Positions 25,676 through 33,143 of a stretch of DNA of 44,785 nt are shown piece after piece (within the stretch, counting starts at the first letter, position 1; the number at the start of each line of letters is the position of its first letter). The DNA is taken from NCBI GenBank assembly GCA_026984455.1, contig JALSSC010000054.1, positions 1 to 44,785 of the forward strand, read 5' to 3'. This DNA is from Chromatiaceae bacterium (GTDB lineage Bacteria > Pseudomonadota > Gammaproteobacteria > Chromatiales > Chromatiaceae). Under the pieces are notes generated by a model. That model saw nothing but the letters and a program-made list of their open reading frames with translations, had not been told where the DNA came from and did no database searches. A program made the translations under genes and the position numbers.

Positions 25676-25691
25676 CTGATCGGCCGGTCAG
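25676..25691. promoter_or_regulatory. Probable TetR-type operator
   Basis: CTGATCGGCCGGTCAG is a 16-base palindrome with one mismatched pair, resembling TGACCG-CGGTCA operators of AcrR-like repressors. It lies about 40 bases upstream of the repressor start codon, where a promoter is expected. Confidence 0.55.
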
Positions 25692-25758
25692 ATGGCAAGT
25701 ATCCTGACACCGTGGCGAGGAGGGCAGGCCGGGCTCACCGGGACGGAGTGTCGGCGGC

Positions 25759-25790
25759 GGACCGAAATATTTACGTGCGACGGGTATACC
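25759..25790 (+). repeat. Dispersed AATATT/GGGTATACC repeat, copy 1
   Basis: The segment GGACCGAAATATT followed by TACGTGCGACGGGTATACC recurs in inverted orientation at 39951-39990 and, more diverged, at 40132-40156. It is intergenic here, between the tetR-type gene and the membrane-protein gene. Confidence 0.65.
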
Positions 25791-25845
25791 CAGAGAACAC
25801 CCACCCGACGCGAACCAGTGGTGCTACCCTTCTGCTCGACCGCAA

Positions 25846-26343
25846 CTAGCAGCCGAAGGCCGGCCAAGCGAAACTCGCCAGGACTGCCCCCATAACGGCC
25901 AGGGCGAACACGGCCTCTGCGGTCCAGGGGCGTTCGCCAGACCACTTGCGCATCCACCACAGAGCGCGCAAGGCCATGGCATGGCCTCCGGCGGTGAGCA
26001 GCCCAGCGGCCACCCAGGCCCCTCCGAAGGACAGGATACCGATCAAGGCACCCAGGGTGACCAGGCCCAGGCTCAGGACGCGCGAGGGATAGGGCAGAGG
26101 GGCGTGATGCCAGCGTGCCGGCAGGGCCTGTATCGCCCCGCCGGTGAAGAGGGTAGCGGTGAGGGCCAGGGCGGCGGCCGGGAAGGGCGGCGCCGACCCC
26201 AGGACCCAGGCCGTCGCCACGGCCAGGGCCTGGATGCCGGCACCGGCAACGGACAACCGCCAGGCCGAGGTGGAGAGCCAGCGCCACCAGGGGGGGGCGG
26301 CCCGGCACCGGTCATGGAGTGGAGGGGGAATGGCGATACACAT
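25846..26343 (-). CDS. Multi-pass membrane protein of unknown function
   Basis: About 165 residues from ATG 26343 (MCIAIPPPLHDRCRAAPPWW); the frame extends upstream to 26433. Four or five hydrophobic segments follow one another: LSVAGAGIQALAVATAWVLG, FPAAALALTATLFTGGAIQA, SLGLVTLGALIGILSFGG, AWVAAGLLTAGGHAMALRAL and AVFALAVMGAVLASFAWPAF. Charged residues are confined to short loops (RWHHAPLPYPSR; WWMRKWSGERP). An inner-membrane protein is the safe reading; I do not recognise a family. It lies in the same direction as bamD, 137 bases downstream of it. Confidence 0.5.
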   Translation of the reverse strand: MCIAIPPPLHDRCRAAPPWWRWLSTSAWRLSVAGAGIQALAVATAWVLGSAPPFPAAALALTATLFTGGAIQALPARWHHAPLPYPSRVLSLGLVTLGALIGILSFGGAWVAAGLLTAGGHAMALRALWWMRKWSGERPWTAEAVFALAVMGAVLASFAWPAFGC

Positions 26344-26479
26344 GTCCGGGGCCCGGCGATCATCGGCGGGAAAGTATCTCCCTGCCCGCCCGCCAGGGCG
26401 ATGACAATCGTCAATCACGGGATCGCCGCCCACCAGGGGGCGCGGCGCGCCGGCCCCTCCTCTCCGGCGGACGGGGCCA

Positions 26480-27301
26480 TCAATTCTTGTCCAGTTCGAG
26501 AAAATTCCAGATGCGCCTACCCCAGGTGATCTGGTCCGCGTCGGGGCGGTCCGTGACCAGGGTGCCCAGGTTGCGGTTCAGGGCCAGCACCCGGGAGGCG
26601 TCCCGGGCCAGGTCCGGCTCGTCCAGTTGTTGATATGCGCGGATCATGATCTCCAGGGCCGACCGCACCGCGGTGGAGCGGGGATAGTTCTCGATCACGA
26701 AGCCGGCGCGTTGGGCCGCGGCCACGTAGGCCCCACGGCGGTAATAGTAGTCGGCCACCCCGGCCTCGTGTTTGGCCAGGTTGTTGCGCAGGTAGAGCAT
26801 GCGCAGGCGGGCGTCTTCGGCGTACCTGCTCTTGGGGAAGCGACGGATGAGTTCCCCGAAGTCCTTGAAGGAGTCCAGGGCCGCCCCCGGATCGCGCTGC
26901 GAGGCATCCGTGGGGATGAAGCGGTTCATGAAGGTGATACCCTTGTTGAAGTTCACCAGGCCTTTCAGGTAGTAGGCATAGTCCACGTGGGGGTTGCGCG
27001 GGTAGAGCTTGATGAAGCGATCGGCCGCGGCCAGGGCGGCCTCGGGTTCGCCCGACTTGTAATAGGCGTAGGTCAGATCGATCTGTGCCTGTTTGGCATA
27101 CCGGCCGAAGGGGTAACGGGCCTGGAGGATCTCATAGTACTTTATGGCGTCGTCGTAGTTGCCGTCGTGCAACTCCGCGGAGGCCTCGTTGTAGAGCTTC
27201 TGGGCGCTCCAGCCACGGGTCAGGTCCTCCTCGTCGGGGAACCAGGTGGAACACCCGGCCAGACCCAGGAGCAGAATCAGGGATAGAATGCGCACATTCA
27301 T
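26480..27301 (-). CDS. bamD: Outer membrane protein assembly factor BamD
   Basis: Essential lipoprotein of the BAM complex that inserts beta-barrel proteins into the outer membrane. ATG 27301 begins MNVRILSLILLLGLAGCSTW with a lipobox (LAGC), and GGAGG stands just upstream. TPR-like repeats follow: AQKLYNEASAELHDGNYDDA, IKYYEILQARYPFGRYAKQA, LTYAYYKSGEPEAALAAADR, FIKLYPRNPHVDYAYYLKGL and RRFPKSRYAEDARLRM. Length of 273 residues is close to the E. coli protein (245). It is divergent from rluD, the conserved gammaproteobacterial arrangement. Confidence 0.96.
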   Translation of the reverse strand: MNVRILSLILLLGLAGCSTWFPDEEDLTRGWSAQKLYNEASAELHDGNYDDAIKYYEILQARYPFGRYAKQAQIDLTYAYYKSGEPEAALAAADRFIKLYPRNPHVDYAYYLKGLVNFNKGITFMNRFIPTDASQRDPGAALDSFKDFGELIRRFPKSRYAEDARLRMLYLRNNLAKHEAGVADYYYRRGAYVAAAQRAGFVIENYPRSTAVRSALEIMIRAYQQLDEPDLARDASRVLALNRNLGTLVTDRPDADQITWGRRIWNFLELDKN

Positions 27302-27444
27302 GGCGCCTCCGCCACCCCGCCAGATGAAGCCGCTCCCACGCCTCGTCTGGGATGAAGGCCCCTCGGCCCTCCGCGGCGAGGCCGGGGCAGGGGGGCGCCG
27401 AAGCACAGACCATGCGATTCTCACAGCAACAGTTGTCATCCGGG

Positions 27445-28434
27445 ATGCCTGAACCTGACGTGGAAGCAGCGAGTATACCCCATCGTCCGCCGTCTCCCCC
27501 GCGCCGGATGGAGATCCCCGCCGGGTACGCGGGCCAACGCCTGGACCAGGCCCTGGCCCGCCTGCTGCCCGAGTATTCGCGGGGCCGCATCCAGGCCTGG
27601 ATGCGTTCCGGAGATCTGCGCATCGACGGGCGCATGCGGCGCCCGCGCGATCCGGTCCGGGGCGGCGAACGGGTGGAGTTGGAAGCGGTCCTGCCCGTCT
27701 GCACCCGGGACCGGGCCGAGGCGATCCCGTTGCGGGTGATGTTCGAGGACGAACACCTGCTGGTGATCGACAAGCCCGCCGGTCTGGTGGTCCACCCGGC
27801 CGCGGGCAACCCCGACGGCACCCTGCTCAATGCCCTGTTGCACCTGGACCCGGCCCTGGAAGGGGTGCCGCGCAGCGGCATCGTCCATCGCCTGGACAAG
27901 GACACCAGCGGCCTGCTGTTGGTGGCGCGCTCCCTTCAGGCGCACAAGCGCCTGGTGGTGGCCCTCGCGGCGCGCGAGATCGGCCGCCGTTACCTGGCGG
28001 TGGTGCGGGGGGTGCCGGTGGCCGGGGGTACCGTCGATGCCCCCATCGGCCGCCACCCCCGCCGGCGCACCCATATGGCGGTGGTGCGCGACGGGCGGCC
28101 GGCCGTGACCCATTATCGGGTGCGGGAACGCTTCCGCGCCCATGCCGCCCTGGAGGTGCGCCTGGAGACCGGCCGTACCCATCAGATCCGGGTGCATCTG
28201 GCGCATATACGCCATCCGCTCCTGGGCGACCCGGTCTATGGCGGGCGTCCCCGCCCGCCGCCGGGGATCGGCGCCGGACTCGCCGCCGCCATCGGGGCCT
28301 TCCGGCGGCAGGCCCTGCATGCCGAGGCCCTCACCTTCACCCACCCGCTGACGGGGGAGGGCATGCGGATCGAGGCCCCGCCCCCCGCGGATCTCGCGGC
28401 CCTGTTGACGGTCCTGCGCGAGGACTGCCGGTGA
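27445..28434 (+). CDS. rluD: 23S rRNA pseudouridine synthase RluD
   Basis: Makes pseudouridines in helix 69 of 23S rRNA (1911, 1915 and 1917 in E. coli). An S4 RNA-binding domain is at about 25-85 ([20 protein letters not shown] and then [13 protein letters not shown]). The catalytic domain has [20 protein letters not shown] and the active-site motif [15 protein letters not shown], and ends with [23 protein letters not shown] 27445 gives 329 residues, near the usual 326; ATGs at 27412 and 27508 are alternatives. It overlaps the downstream pgeF start by four bases. Confidence 0.94.
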   Translation: MPEPDVEAASIPHRPPSPPRRMEIPAGYAGQRLDQALARLLPEYSRGRIQAWMRSGDLRIDGRMRRPRDPVRGGERVELEAVLPVCTRDRAEAIPLRVMFEDEHLLVIDKPAGLVVHPAAGNPDGTLLNALLHLDPALEGVPRSGIVHRLDKDTSGLLLVARSLQAHKRLVVALAAREIGRRYLAVVRGVPVAGGTVDAPIGRHPRRRTHMAVVRDGRPAVTHYRVRERFRAHAALEVRLETGRTHQIRVHLAHIRHPLLGDPVYGGRPRPPPGIGAGLAAAIGAFRRQALHAEALTFTHPLTGEGMRIEAPPPADLAALLTVLREDCR

Positions 28435-29171
28435 GGCCCGGCTGGATTCCCGCCGACTGGCCGGCGCCGCCCGGGGTGCACGGCGGCACCACCACCCGTG
28501 CCGGAGGGGTGAGCGAGGGCCCCTACGCGAGCCTGAATCTGGGCGACCGGGTGGGGGACGACCCCGCGAGGGTCGCTGGCAACCGCGCCTTGCTGCGGGC
28601 GTCCCTCGGCCTTCCGGCGGAGCCCCTGTGGTTGCGGCAGGTGCATGGCTGTGGCCTCGGTGAGGTGGCCGGCTGCGAGGCCGACGCCTCGATCGCCCGG
28701 GGGCCTGGCCGGGTCTGCGCGGTGCTCAGCGCCGACTGCCTGCCGGTGCTATTGTGCGACCGGGCGGGGACGGTGGTGGCCGCCGCCCATGCCGGCTGGC
28801 GGGGGCTGGCCGCCGGGATCCTGGAGCGGACGGTGCGGGCCATGGGTGTCCGGCCGGACGATCTCCTGGCCTGGCTCGGCCCCGCCATCGGTCCCGATGC
28901 CTTCGAGGTGGGCCCCGAGGTGCGCGCGGCCTTCGTGGCGGCCGATCCGGACGCCGCCCCGGCCTTCCGCCACAGCCGCCGGGAGCGCTGGTGGGCGGAT
29001 CTCTATGCCCTGGCGCGGCGGCGCCTGGAGCGGGCGGGCACCGGTACGGTGAGCGGCGGCGGCTTCTGCACCCATACCGACGCGCAGCGGTTCTTTTCCT
29101 ATCGCCGCGCCCCTGTTTGCGGGCGTATGGCGACCTTGATCTGGCTGGACGGAGGAGAGACGAGTGAGTGA
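28431..29171 (+). CDS. pgeF: Peptidoglycan editing factor PgeF (YfiH, laccase-like)
   Basis: YfiH/PgeF corrects misincorporated residues in peptidoglycan precursors and belongs to the multicopper polyphenol oxidase-like family. The key metal and active-site motifs are present: [34 protein letters not shown] (His), [20 protein letters not shown] (Cys), [17 protein letters not shown] (His), and [19 protein letters not shown] 28431 overlaps the rluD stop (GTGA), and the C-terminus overlaps the gcvR-like start, so all three are co-translated. At 246 residues it is of normal length. Confidence 0.93.
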   Translation: MRPGWIPADWPAPPGVHGGTTTRAGGVSEGPYASLNLGDRVGDDPARVAGNRALLRASLGLPAEPLWLRQVHGCGLGEVAGCEADASIARGPGRVCAVLSADCLPVLLCDRAGTVVAAAHAGWRGLAAGILERTVRAMGVRPDDLLAWLGPAIGPDAFEVGPEVRAAFVAADPDAAPAFRHSRRERWWADLYALARRRLERAGTGTVSGGGFCTHTDAQRFFSYRRAPVCGRMATLIWLDGGETSE

Positions 29172-29682
29172 CTGGTACATGCTCACCCTGGTGGGCAAGG
29201 ATCGAAGCGGTATCGTGGCGCGGGTGAGCGAGGCCTTGTACGGCACCGGGGCGATCCTCGGCGAGGCCTCCATGTTGCGCCTGGGGGGCAATTTCTCCAT
29301 CATGCTCATGGTCTCCGGGGGCGATGCCGAGGCCCTGGCGGGGGCGGTTCGGCCCGTGGCCGGGGCCCTGGGGCTGCATTTTCACCTGGATCCCATCACG
29401 GGTGGGCTGCACCGCCATCTGGTGCCCAACGTGCAGGTGCGGGTGTATGGCGCGGACCGGCCAGGCATCGTCGCCCGGGTGACCCGGGTCCTCGCCGATT
29501 CGGGGTTCAACATCCTGGAACTGGAATCTGACGTGGCCGGGGCGGTGGAGCGGCCCGTCTATCTGATGCAGATTCAGGGTTTCGCCGAGGCGCCGGTGGA
29601 GGATCTGGAGAAGGCCCTGGAACCCCTGCGGAGCGAAGGTATCGAGGTGGACGTGGCCCCCGTCGAGACCCTCATCGGATAG
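29164..29682 (+). CDS. gcvR: GcvR-like protein with two ACT domains
   Basis: A 172-residue cytoplasmic protein with two ACT domains, as in the glycine cleavage repressor GcvR. Repeat one is YMLTLVGKDRSGIVARVSEA with LGGNFSIMLMVSGG; repeat two is QVRVYGADRPGIVARVTRVL and GFNILELESDVAG. The DRxGIVA glycine loop that binds small ligands is present in both. In E. coli GcvR binds GcvA in response to glycine; here gcvA and the glycine cleavage operon are not in view, so direct equivalence is inference. GTG 29164 overlaps the pgeF stop. Confidence 0.82.
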   Translation: MSDWYMLTLVGKDRSGIVARVSEALYGTGAILGEASMLRLGGNFSIMLMVSGGDAEALAGAVRPVAGALGLHFHLDPITGGLHRHLVPNVQVRVYGADRPGIVARVTRVLADSGFNILELESDVAGAVERPVYLMQIQGFAEAPVEDLEKALEPLRSEGIEVDVAPVETLIG

Positions 29683-29686
29683 GTCC

Positions 29687-30223
29687 ATGGCGGTACTGGA
29701 CATCCTCACCCTGCCGGACGAACGCCTCAAGCGGGTCTCGGCCCCGGTGGAACGCTTCGACGGCGAACTCCATGCCTTTCTCGACGACCTGGAGGCCACC
29801 CGCCGCGCCGGCCCCGCGGCCGTGGGCATTGCCGCACCGCAGGTGAATCGGCACCAGCGCATCCTGATCGTGGATGTCTCCTCCCGGCGCAAGACCACCC
29901 ACCACGGCCACCTGATCCTGATCAACCCGGAGATCGTGCACTGGGAGGGCTTCGAGACCGGGCGCGAGGGCTGTCTCTCGGTCCCGGACTATACCGGCAA
30001 CGTCATCCGCGCCTCACACATACAGATCAAGGCCCGGGATCCGGACGGCAATCCGCTCGAATTCGAGATGGCCGGCTTCGAGGCGCGGGCCGTGCAACAC
30101 GAGATGGATCACCTCGACGGCCTGTTGTTCATCGACCGCCTGGTGAGCCGCCGGACCGACCTGTTCCGGCGCAAGGTCTACCGGCGAGCGGGTGACGGGG
30201 AGGCCACCCCGGAGGCAGGCTAG
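29687..30223 (+). CDS. def: Peptide deformylase
   Basis: Removes the N-formyl group from nascent proteins using a metal ion. Motif 1 is VGIAAPQ (the usual first Gly of GxGxAAPQ is Ala here), motif 2 is EGCLSVPDYTGNV with the metal-binding Cys, and motif 3 is VQHEMDHLDGLLFIDRL with the two metal-binding His and catalytic Glu. At 178 residues it has normal length. It is not next to fmt, so it may be a second deformylase or the housekeeping one in an unusual place. It starts four bases after the gcvR-like stop. Confidence 0.93.
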   Translation: MAVLDILTLPDERLKRVSAPVERFDGELHAFLDDLEATRRAGPAAVGIAAPQVNRHQRILIVDVSSRRKTTHHGHLILINPEIVHWEGFETGREGCLSVPDYTGNVIRASHIQIKARDPDGNPLEFEMAGFEARAVQHEMDHLDGLLFIDRLVSRRTDLFRRKVYRRAGDGEATPEAG

Positions 30224-30346
30224 GATGCGCCCTTGCGGAAGCCCGGCGGGGGATGGACCGGATCGACCCGATTGTCGGGCAAGAGATACCTCCGATGCCG
30301 AAAAACGGCCACCGGTACCGGGCAAGACCATATAAACACAGGCACG

Positions 30347-30853
30347 ATGATGTCGAGGACAGCAAGGACAAACGCCCAGGGGTTTACCCTGGTGGAACTG
30401 ATGGTCACCCTGGCGGTTGCGGCCATCCTCACCGTGATCGGGATACCCGCCTACCAGGATCTGGTGCGGCGCAACCGCTTGGTGACGACTGCGAATGCGG
30501 TGGCCACGGACTTGGTGACGGCCAAGAGCGAGGCGATCCGGCGGGGGCGGGCAGTGAATGTCAGCGCCCTGAGCGGAAACGGGGACTGGACCAGTGGTTG
30601 GCGTATCTGGGTGGACCAGAACGCCAATGGGACATTCGATGCGGGGACGGACCTCGAACTGGAGGCGCATCCCGCCCTGGCTCATCTGGAGATGAATGCC
30701 ACCACGAACGTCTCCACCGTCGCCTTCAACGGTATGGCCGAGGCGTCCACCGGCGTCGTGTGGGAGTTGTGCGGGGAATCGGGCGAGGAGGGCCGGCGGT
30801 TGAATCTGAACGTGACAGGACGGCTGTCCGTGACCACAGTGACTTGTCCGTGA
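30347..30853 (+). CDS. fimT: FimT/GspH-type minor pseudopilin
   Basis: First gene of the type IV pilus minor pilin operon. From ATG 30347 (or the adjacent ATG 30350) the protein reads MMSRTARTNAQG before the prepilin peptidase site G/FTLVELMVTLAVAAILTV, with Glu5 present. The GspH-like globular part follows (VATDLVTAKSEAIRRGRAVN; GWRIWVDQNANGTFDAGTD). At about 168 residues it has normal length. The protein primes pilus assembly with PilV, PilW, PilX and PilY1. The frame is open to 30233, but that part carries no prepilin signal. Confidence 0.9.
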   Translation: MMSRTARTNAQGFTLVELMVTLAVAAILTVIGIPAYQDLVRRNRLVTTANAVATDLVTAKSEAIRRGRAVNVSALSGNGDWTSGWRIWVDQNANGTFDAGTDLELEAHPALAHLEMNATTNVSTVAFNGMAEASTGVVWELCGESGEEGRRLNLNVTGRLSVTTVTCP

Positions 30854-30891
30854 CAGGGCATGCCCCGGCGGGATCATAGAGACGCAAGACC

Positions 30892-31500
30892 ATGGCACGA
30901 ATCCGACAGAGCGGTTTCTCCCTGATGGAGGTGTTGGTCACCGTGTTGGTGATCTCCATCGGTCTGTTGGGCCTGGCGGTGCTCCAGGCCCAGGCCCTCA
31001 AGAACAACAGTCAGGCCTATGTGCGTACCCAGGCGGTGTTGCGTGGCTACGACCTGGCCGAGCGCATGCGCGCCAACCCGAAGGGCTTTCGGCAGGGCGC
31101 CTATGCCACGGTCGCCGCGGGGGGAGGGGCCGGTGTGGGCGGGGCGGCCGCCGCGAGCGCACCCATGGAAGACGGGACAGACGGAGGCAGCGGGGGAGCG
31201 AAGGATTGCGCCACTGCCCAGTGCAACCCCGTCGAACTCGCCCGGTACGACCTCGACAAGTGGCGTGATGACAACGCCCGGGTGCTGCCTCTTGGAGAAG
31301 GGGTCACCTGTGTGGACAGCACCCCCTACGACGGCACCCCCGCCGCCCCCGCCTGCGACGGCGCCGGTCCGGCGGACGTGCTCGCCATCAAGATCTGGTG
31401 GGACGGCAATGGCGACGGAAAGATCATCCGGCCCGACACGCCCGGGGCCTTCGATCCCCATACGGACGACCCCCTGTACGTGTTGAGTTTCCGGCTATGA
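30892..31500 (+). CDS. pilV: Type IV pilus minor pilin PilV
   Basis: A 202-residue pseudopilin. The leader is MARIRQSG, then FSLMEVLVTVLVISIGLLGL with Glu5, followed by AVLQAQALKNNSQAYVRTQA, the conserved PilV block. A Gly/Ala-rich segment near residues 75-100 and paired cysteines in the distal half make up the globular head. Its stop overlaps the pilW start (ATGA). It belongs to the tip complex that supports assembly and displays PilY1. Confidence 0.93.
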   Translation: MARIRQSGFSLMEVLVTVLVISIGLLGLAVLQAQALKNNSQAYVRTQAVLRGYDLAERMRANPKGFRQGAYATVAAGGGAGVGGAAAASAPMEDGTDGGSGGAKDCATAQCNPVELARYDLDKWRDDNARVLPLGEGVTCVDSTPYDGTPAAPACDGAGPADVLAIKIWWDGNGDGKIIRPDTPGAFDPHTDDPLYVLSFRL

Positions 31501-32537
31501 AGAAGATCGGCCTGCATCTGCGCCGTGACCAGGGAGGGCTGTCCCTGGTGGAGATCATGATCGCGCTCGCCCTGAGCCTCGTTCTGCTCATGGGGGTGAT
31601 CGATATCCTGACCAGCAACCGTCAGGCCTTCCGCATTCAGACTGCCATGGCCCGCATCCAGGAATCGGGGCGTTATGCCGCCCAACGCCTCGCCTACGAT
31701 CTGCGCATGGCCGGTTACCTGGGTTGCGGCAATCTCAAGAACGGGTTCTTTCAGGCCAATGTCCTCGCCAGCCCCAGGCCCATGCCCGGGATGCCCAGCG
31801 AATTGGCGGCCAAGGACATGCTCAAGGTCTACCAGGCGGATGGCGAAAGCTGGACCCCGGCCTTGCCCGCCGGGCCCAATCCCGCTCCCCTGGCAGGCAC
31901 AGATGTCGTCGAGATCCACCGGGCCGGTGATCAATCCTATTCCCTGGCCAACGGGATGAGCAGCCGGACGGCACCGATACACCTCACTGCCTCGTCGGGA
32001 CTCGAGAAAGACGATTGGGCCGTCATCGCCGATTGCCGGCGGGCGGACGTGTTCCGTGTCACCGGTATCGACAACGGTCACCAAGCCTCCCACGCGGCCG
32101 GAGAGAACACCAGTGGTGCCCTGTCCGGCGCCTACGGCACGGGCGCCCGGGTGGCCAAGTTCCTGAGCACCCTGTATTACGTGGGCGATACGGGGCGGGT
32201 CAGCGAGAATGGGGCGGCCATCCCCGCCCTCTACCGTTATACCCCCACCGCCGGCAGTGAGGAACTCCTGGAAGGGGTGGAGGACATGCAGGTCGTCTTG
32301 GGGGTCGACGAGGATGGGGATGGCTCGGTGGACAGATATCTGGCCTCGACCGATGCCGACAAGGCCATCAGCGTGCGTCTGGAATTTCTGATGCGCAGCC
32401 TGGAGGATCATGTGACCAGCGAACCCCGCAAGTACACCTATGGAGGCACTATCATCACGCCGACCGATCACCATCTGCGCAAGGTCTTCACGGTGCAGGT
32501 CCAGTTGCGGAACCTCGCGGGGAATCAGGCGCCATGA
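31497..32537 (+). CDS. pilW: Type IV pilus minor pilin PilW
   Basis: A 346-residue pseudopilin. ATG 31497 overlaps the pilV stop. The short leader MKKIGLHLRRDQGG precedes LSLVEIMIALALSLVLLMGV with Glu5. The family hallmark AMARIQESGRYAAQRLAYDL plus RMAGYLGCGN follows, then a long beta-rich head. The C-terminus overlaps pilX by four bases. Its role is in the pilus tip priming complex with PilV, PilX and PilY1. Confidence 0.93.
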   Translation: MKKIGLHLRRDQGGLSLVEIMIALALSLVLLMGVIDILTSNRQAFRIQTAMARIQESGRYAAQRLAYDLRMAGYLGCGNLKNGFFQANVLASPRPMPGMPSELAAKDMLKVYQADGESWTPALPAGPNPAPLAGTDVVEIHRAGDQSYSLANGMSSRTAPIHLTASSGLEKDDWAVIADCRRADVFRVTGIDNGHQASHAAGENTSGALSGAYGTGARVAKFLSTLYYVGDTGRVSENGAAIPALYRYTPTAGSEELLEGVEDMQVVLGVDEDGDGSVDRYLASTDADKAISVRLEFLMRSLEDHVTSEPRKYTYGGTIITPTDHHLRKVFTVQVQLRNLAGNQAP

Positions 32538-33130
32538 ATCCGAGACAGGCGGATTCCCTGGCCGGTGCATCCCGGCAACGGGGCGCGGTGCTGATCGTGA
32601 GCCTCGTCATCCTGGTGGTGCTGACCCTGTTGGGACTCAACTCCATGCAGACCGCGACCCTGGAGGAGCGCATGTCCGGTCATCAACGCGACCGGGCCAC
32701 CGCCCTCGCCGCCGCTGAGTTGGGGGTGAGCGAGGCCGAGGGATGGCTGCATGGTCAGGACCTCAGGGGCAGCATCCCGGAGCCGAAATCGGGGTGTGGA
32801 CAGCAGGCCTGCGACATATACAAGCGCGATCAGATCGACTTCCTGGCCAAGGACGACGCCTGGTGGAGCGGGCATGCCCGGACCTACACAGGGCCGCGGG
32901 GGCAGGCCGGGACGTCGCCGGAATATTACCTCGATTCCGACCGCGAATTGATGATCCGTGGCCGCCTCAATACCGAGGGCAACAGCGTCCAGGAGACTCG
33001 TGTCGATTATTATCGTATCACCGCGCGGGGACAGGGGGCGGCACAGGAGCTGGTCGGGGATCAGGCGGTCCGGCCGTCCCGGGTCGTGCTCCAGACCACC
33101 TATGCCATCCCGAAATACGGTTTGAAGTGA
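32534..33130 (+). CDS. pilX: Type IV pilus minor pilin PilX
   Basis: A 198-residue protein with the PilX N-terminal pattern: basic leader ending RQRG, then AVLIVSLVILVVLTLLGLNS followed by MQTATLEERMSGHQRDRATA. Like most PilX proteins it lacks the Glu5 of major pilins. It starts in an ATGA overlap with pilW and ends 13 bases before pilY1. In the tip complex it connects PilV/PilW with PilY1 and influences aggregation and adhesion. Confidence 0.92.
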   Translation: MNPRQADSLAGASRQRGAVLIVSLVILVVLTLLGLNSMQTATLEERMSGHQRDRATALAAAELGVSEAEGWLHGQDLRGSIPEPKSGCGQQACDIYKRDQIDFLAKDDAWWSGHARTYTGPRGQAGTSPEYYLDSDRELMIRGRLNTEGNSVQETRVDYYRITARGQGAAQELVGDQAVRPSRVVLQTTYAIPKYGLK

Positions 33131-33143
33131 GGAGGATGAACGG

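Noticed and set aside
30331..30336. TATAAA as a promoter for fimT
   Set aside because: It lies only 16 bases from the start codon and has no -35 partner.
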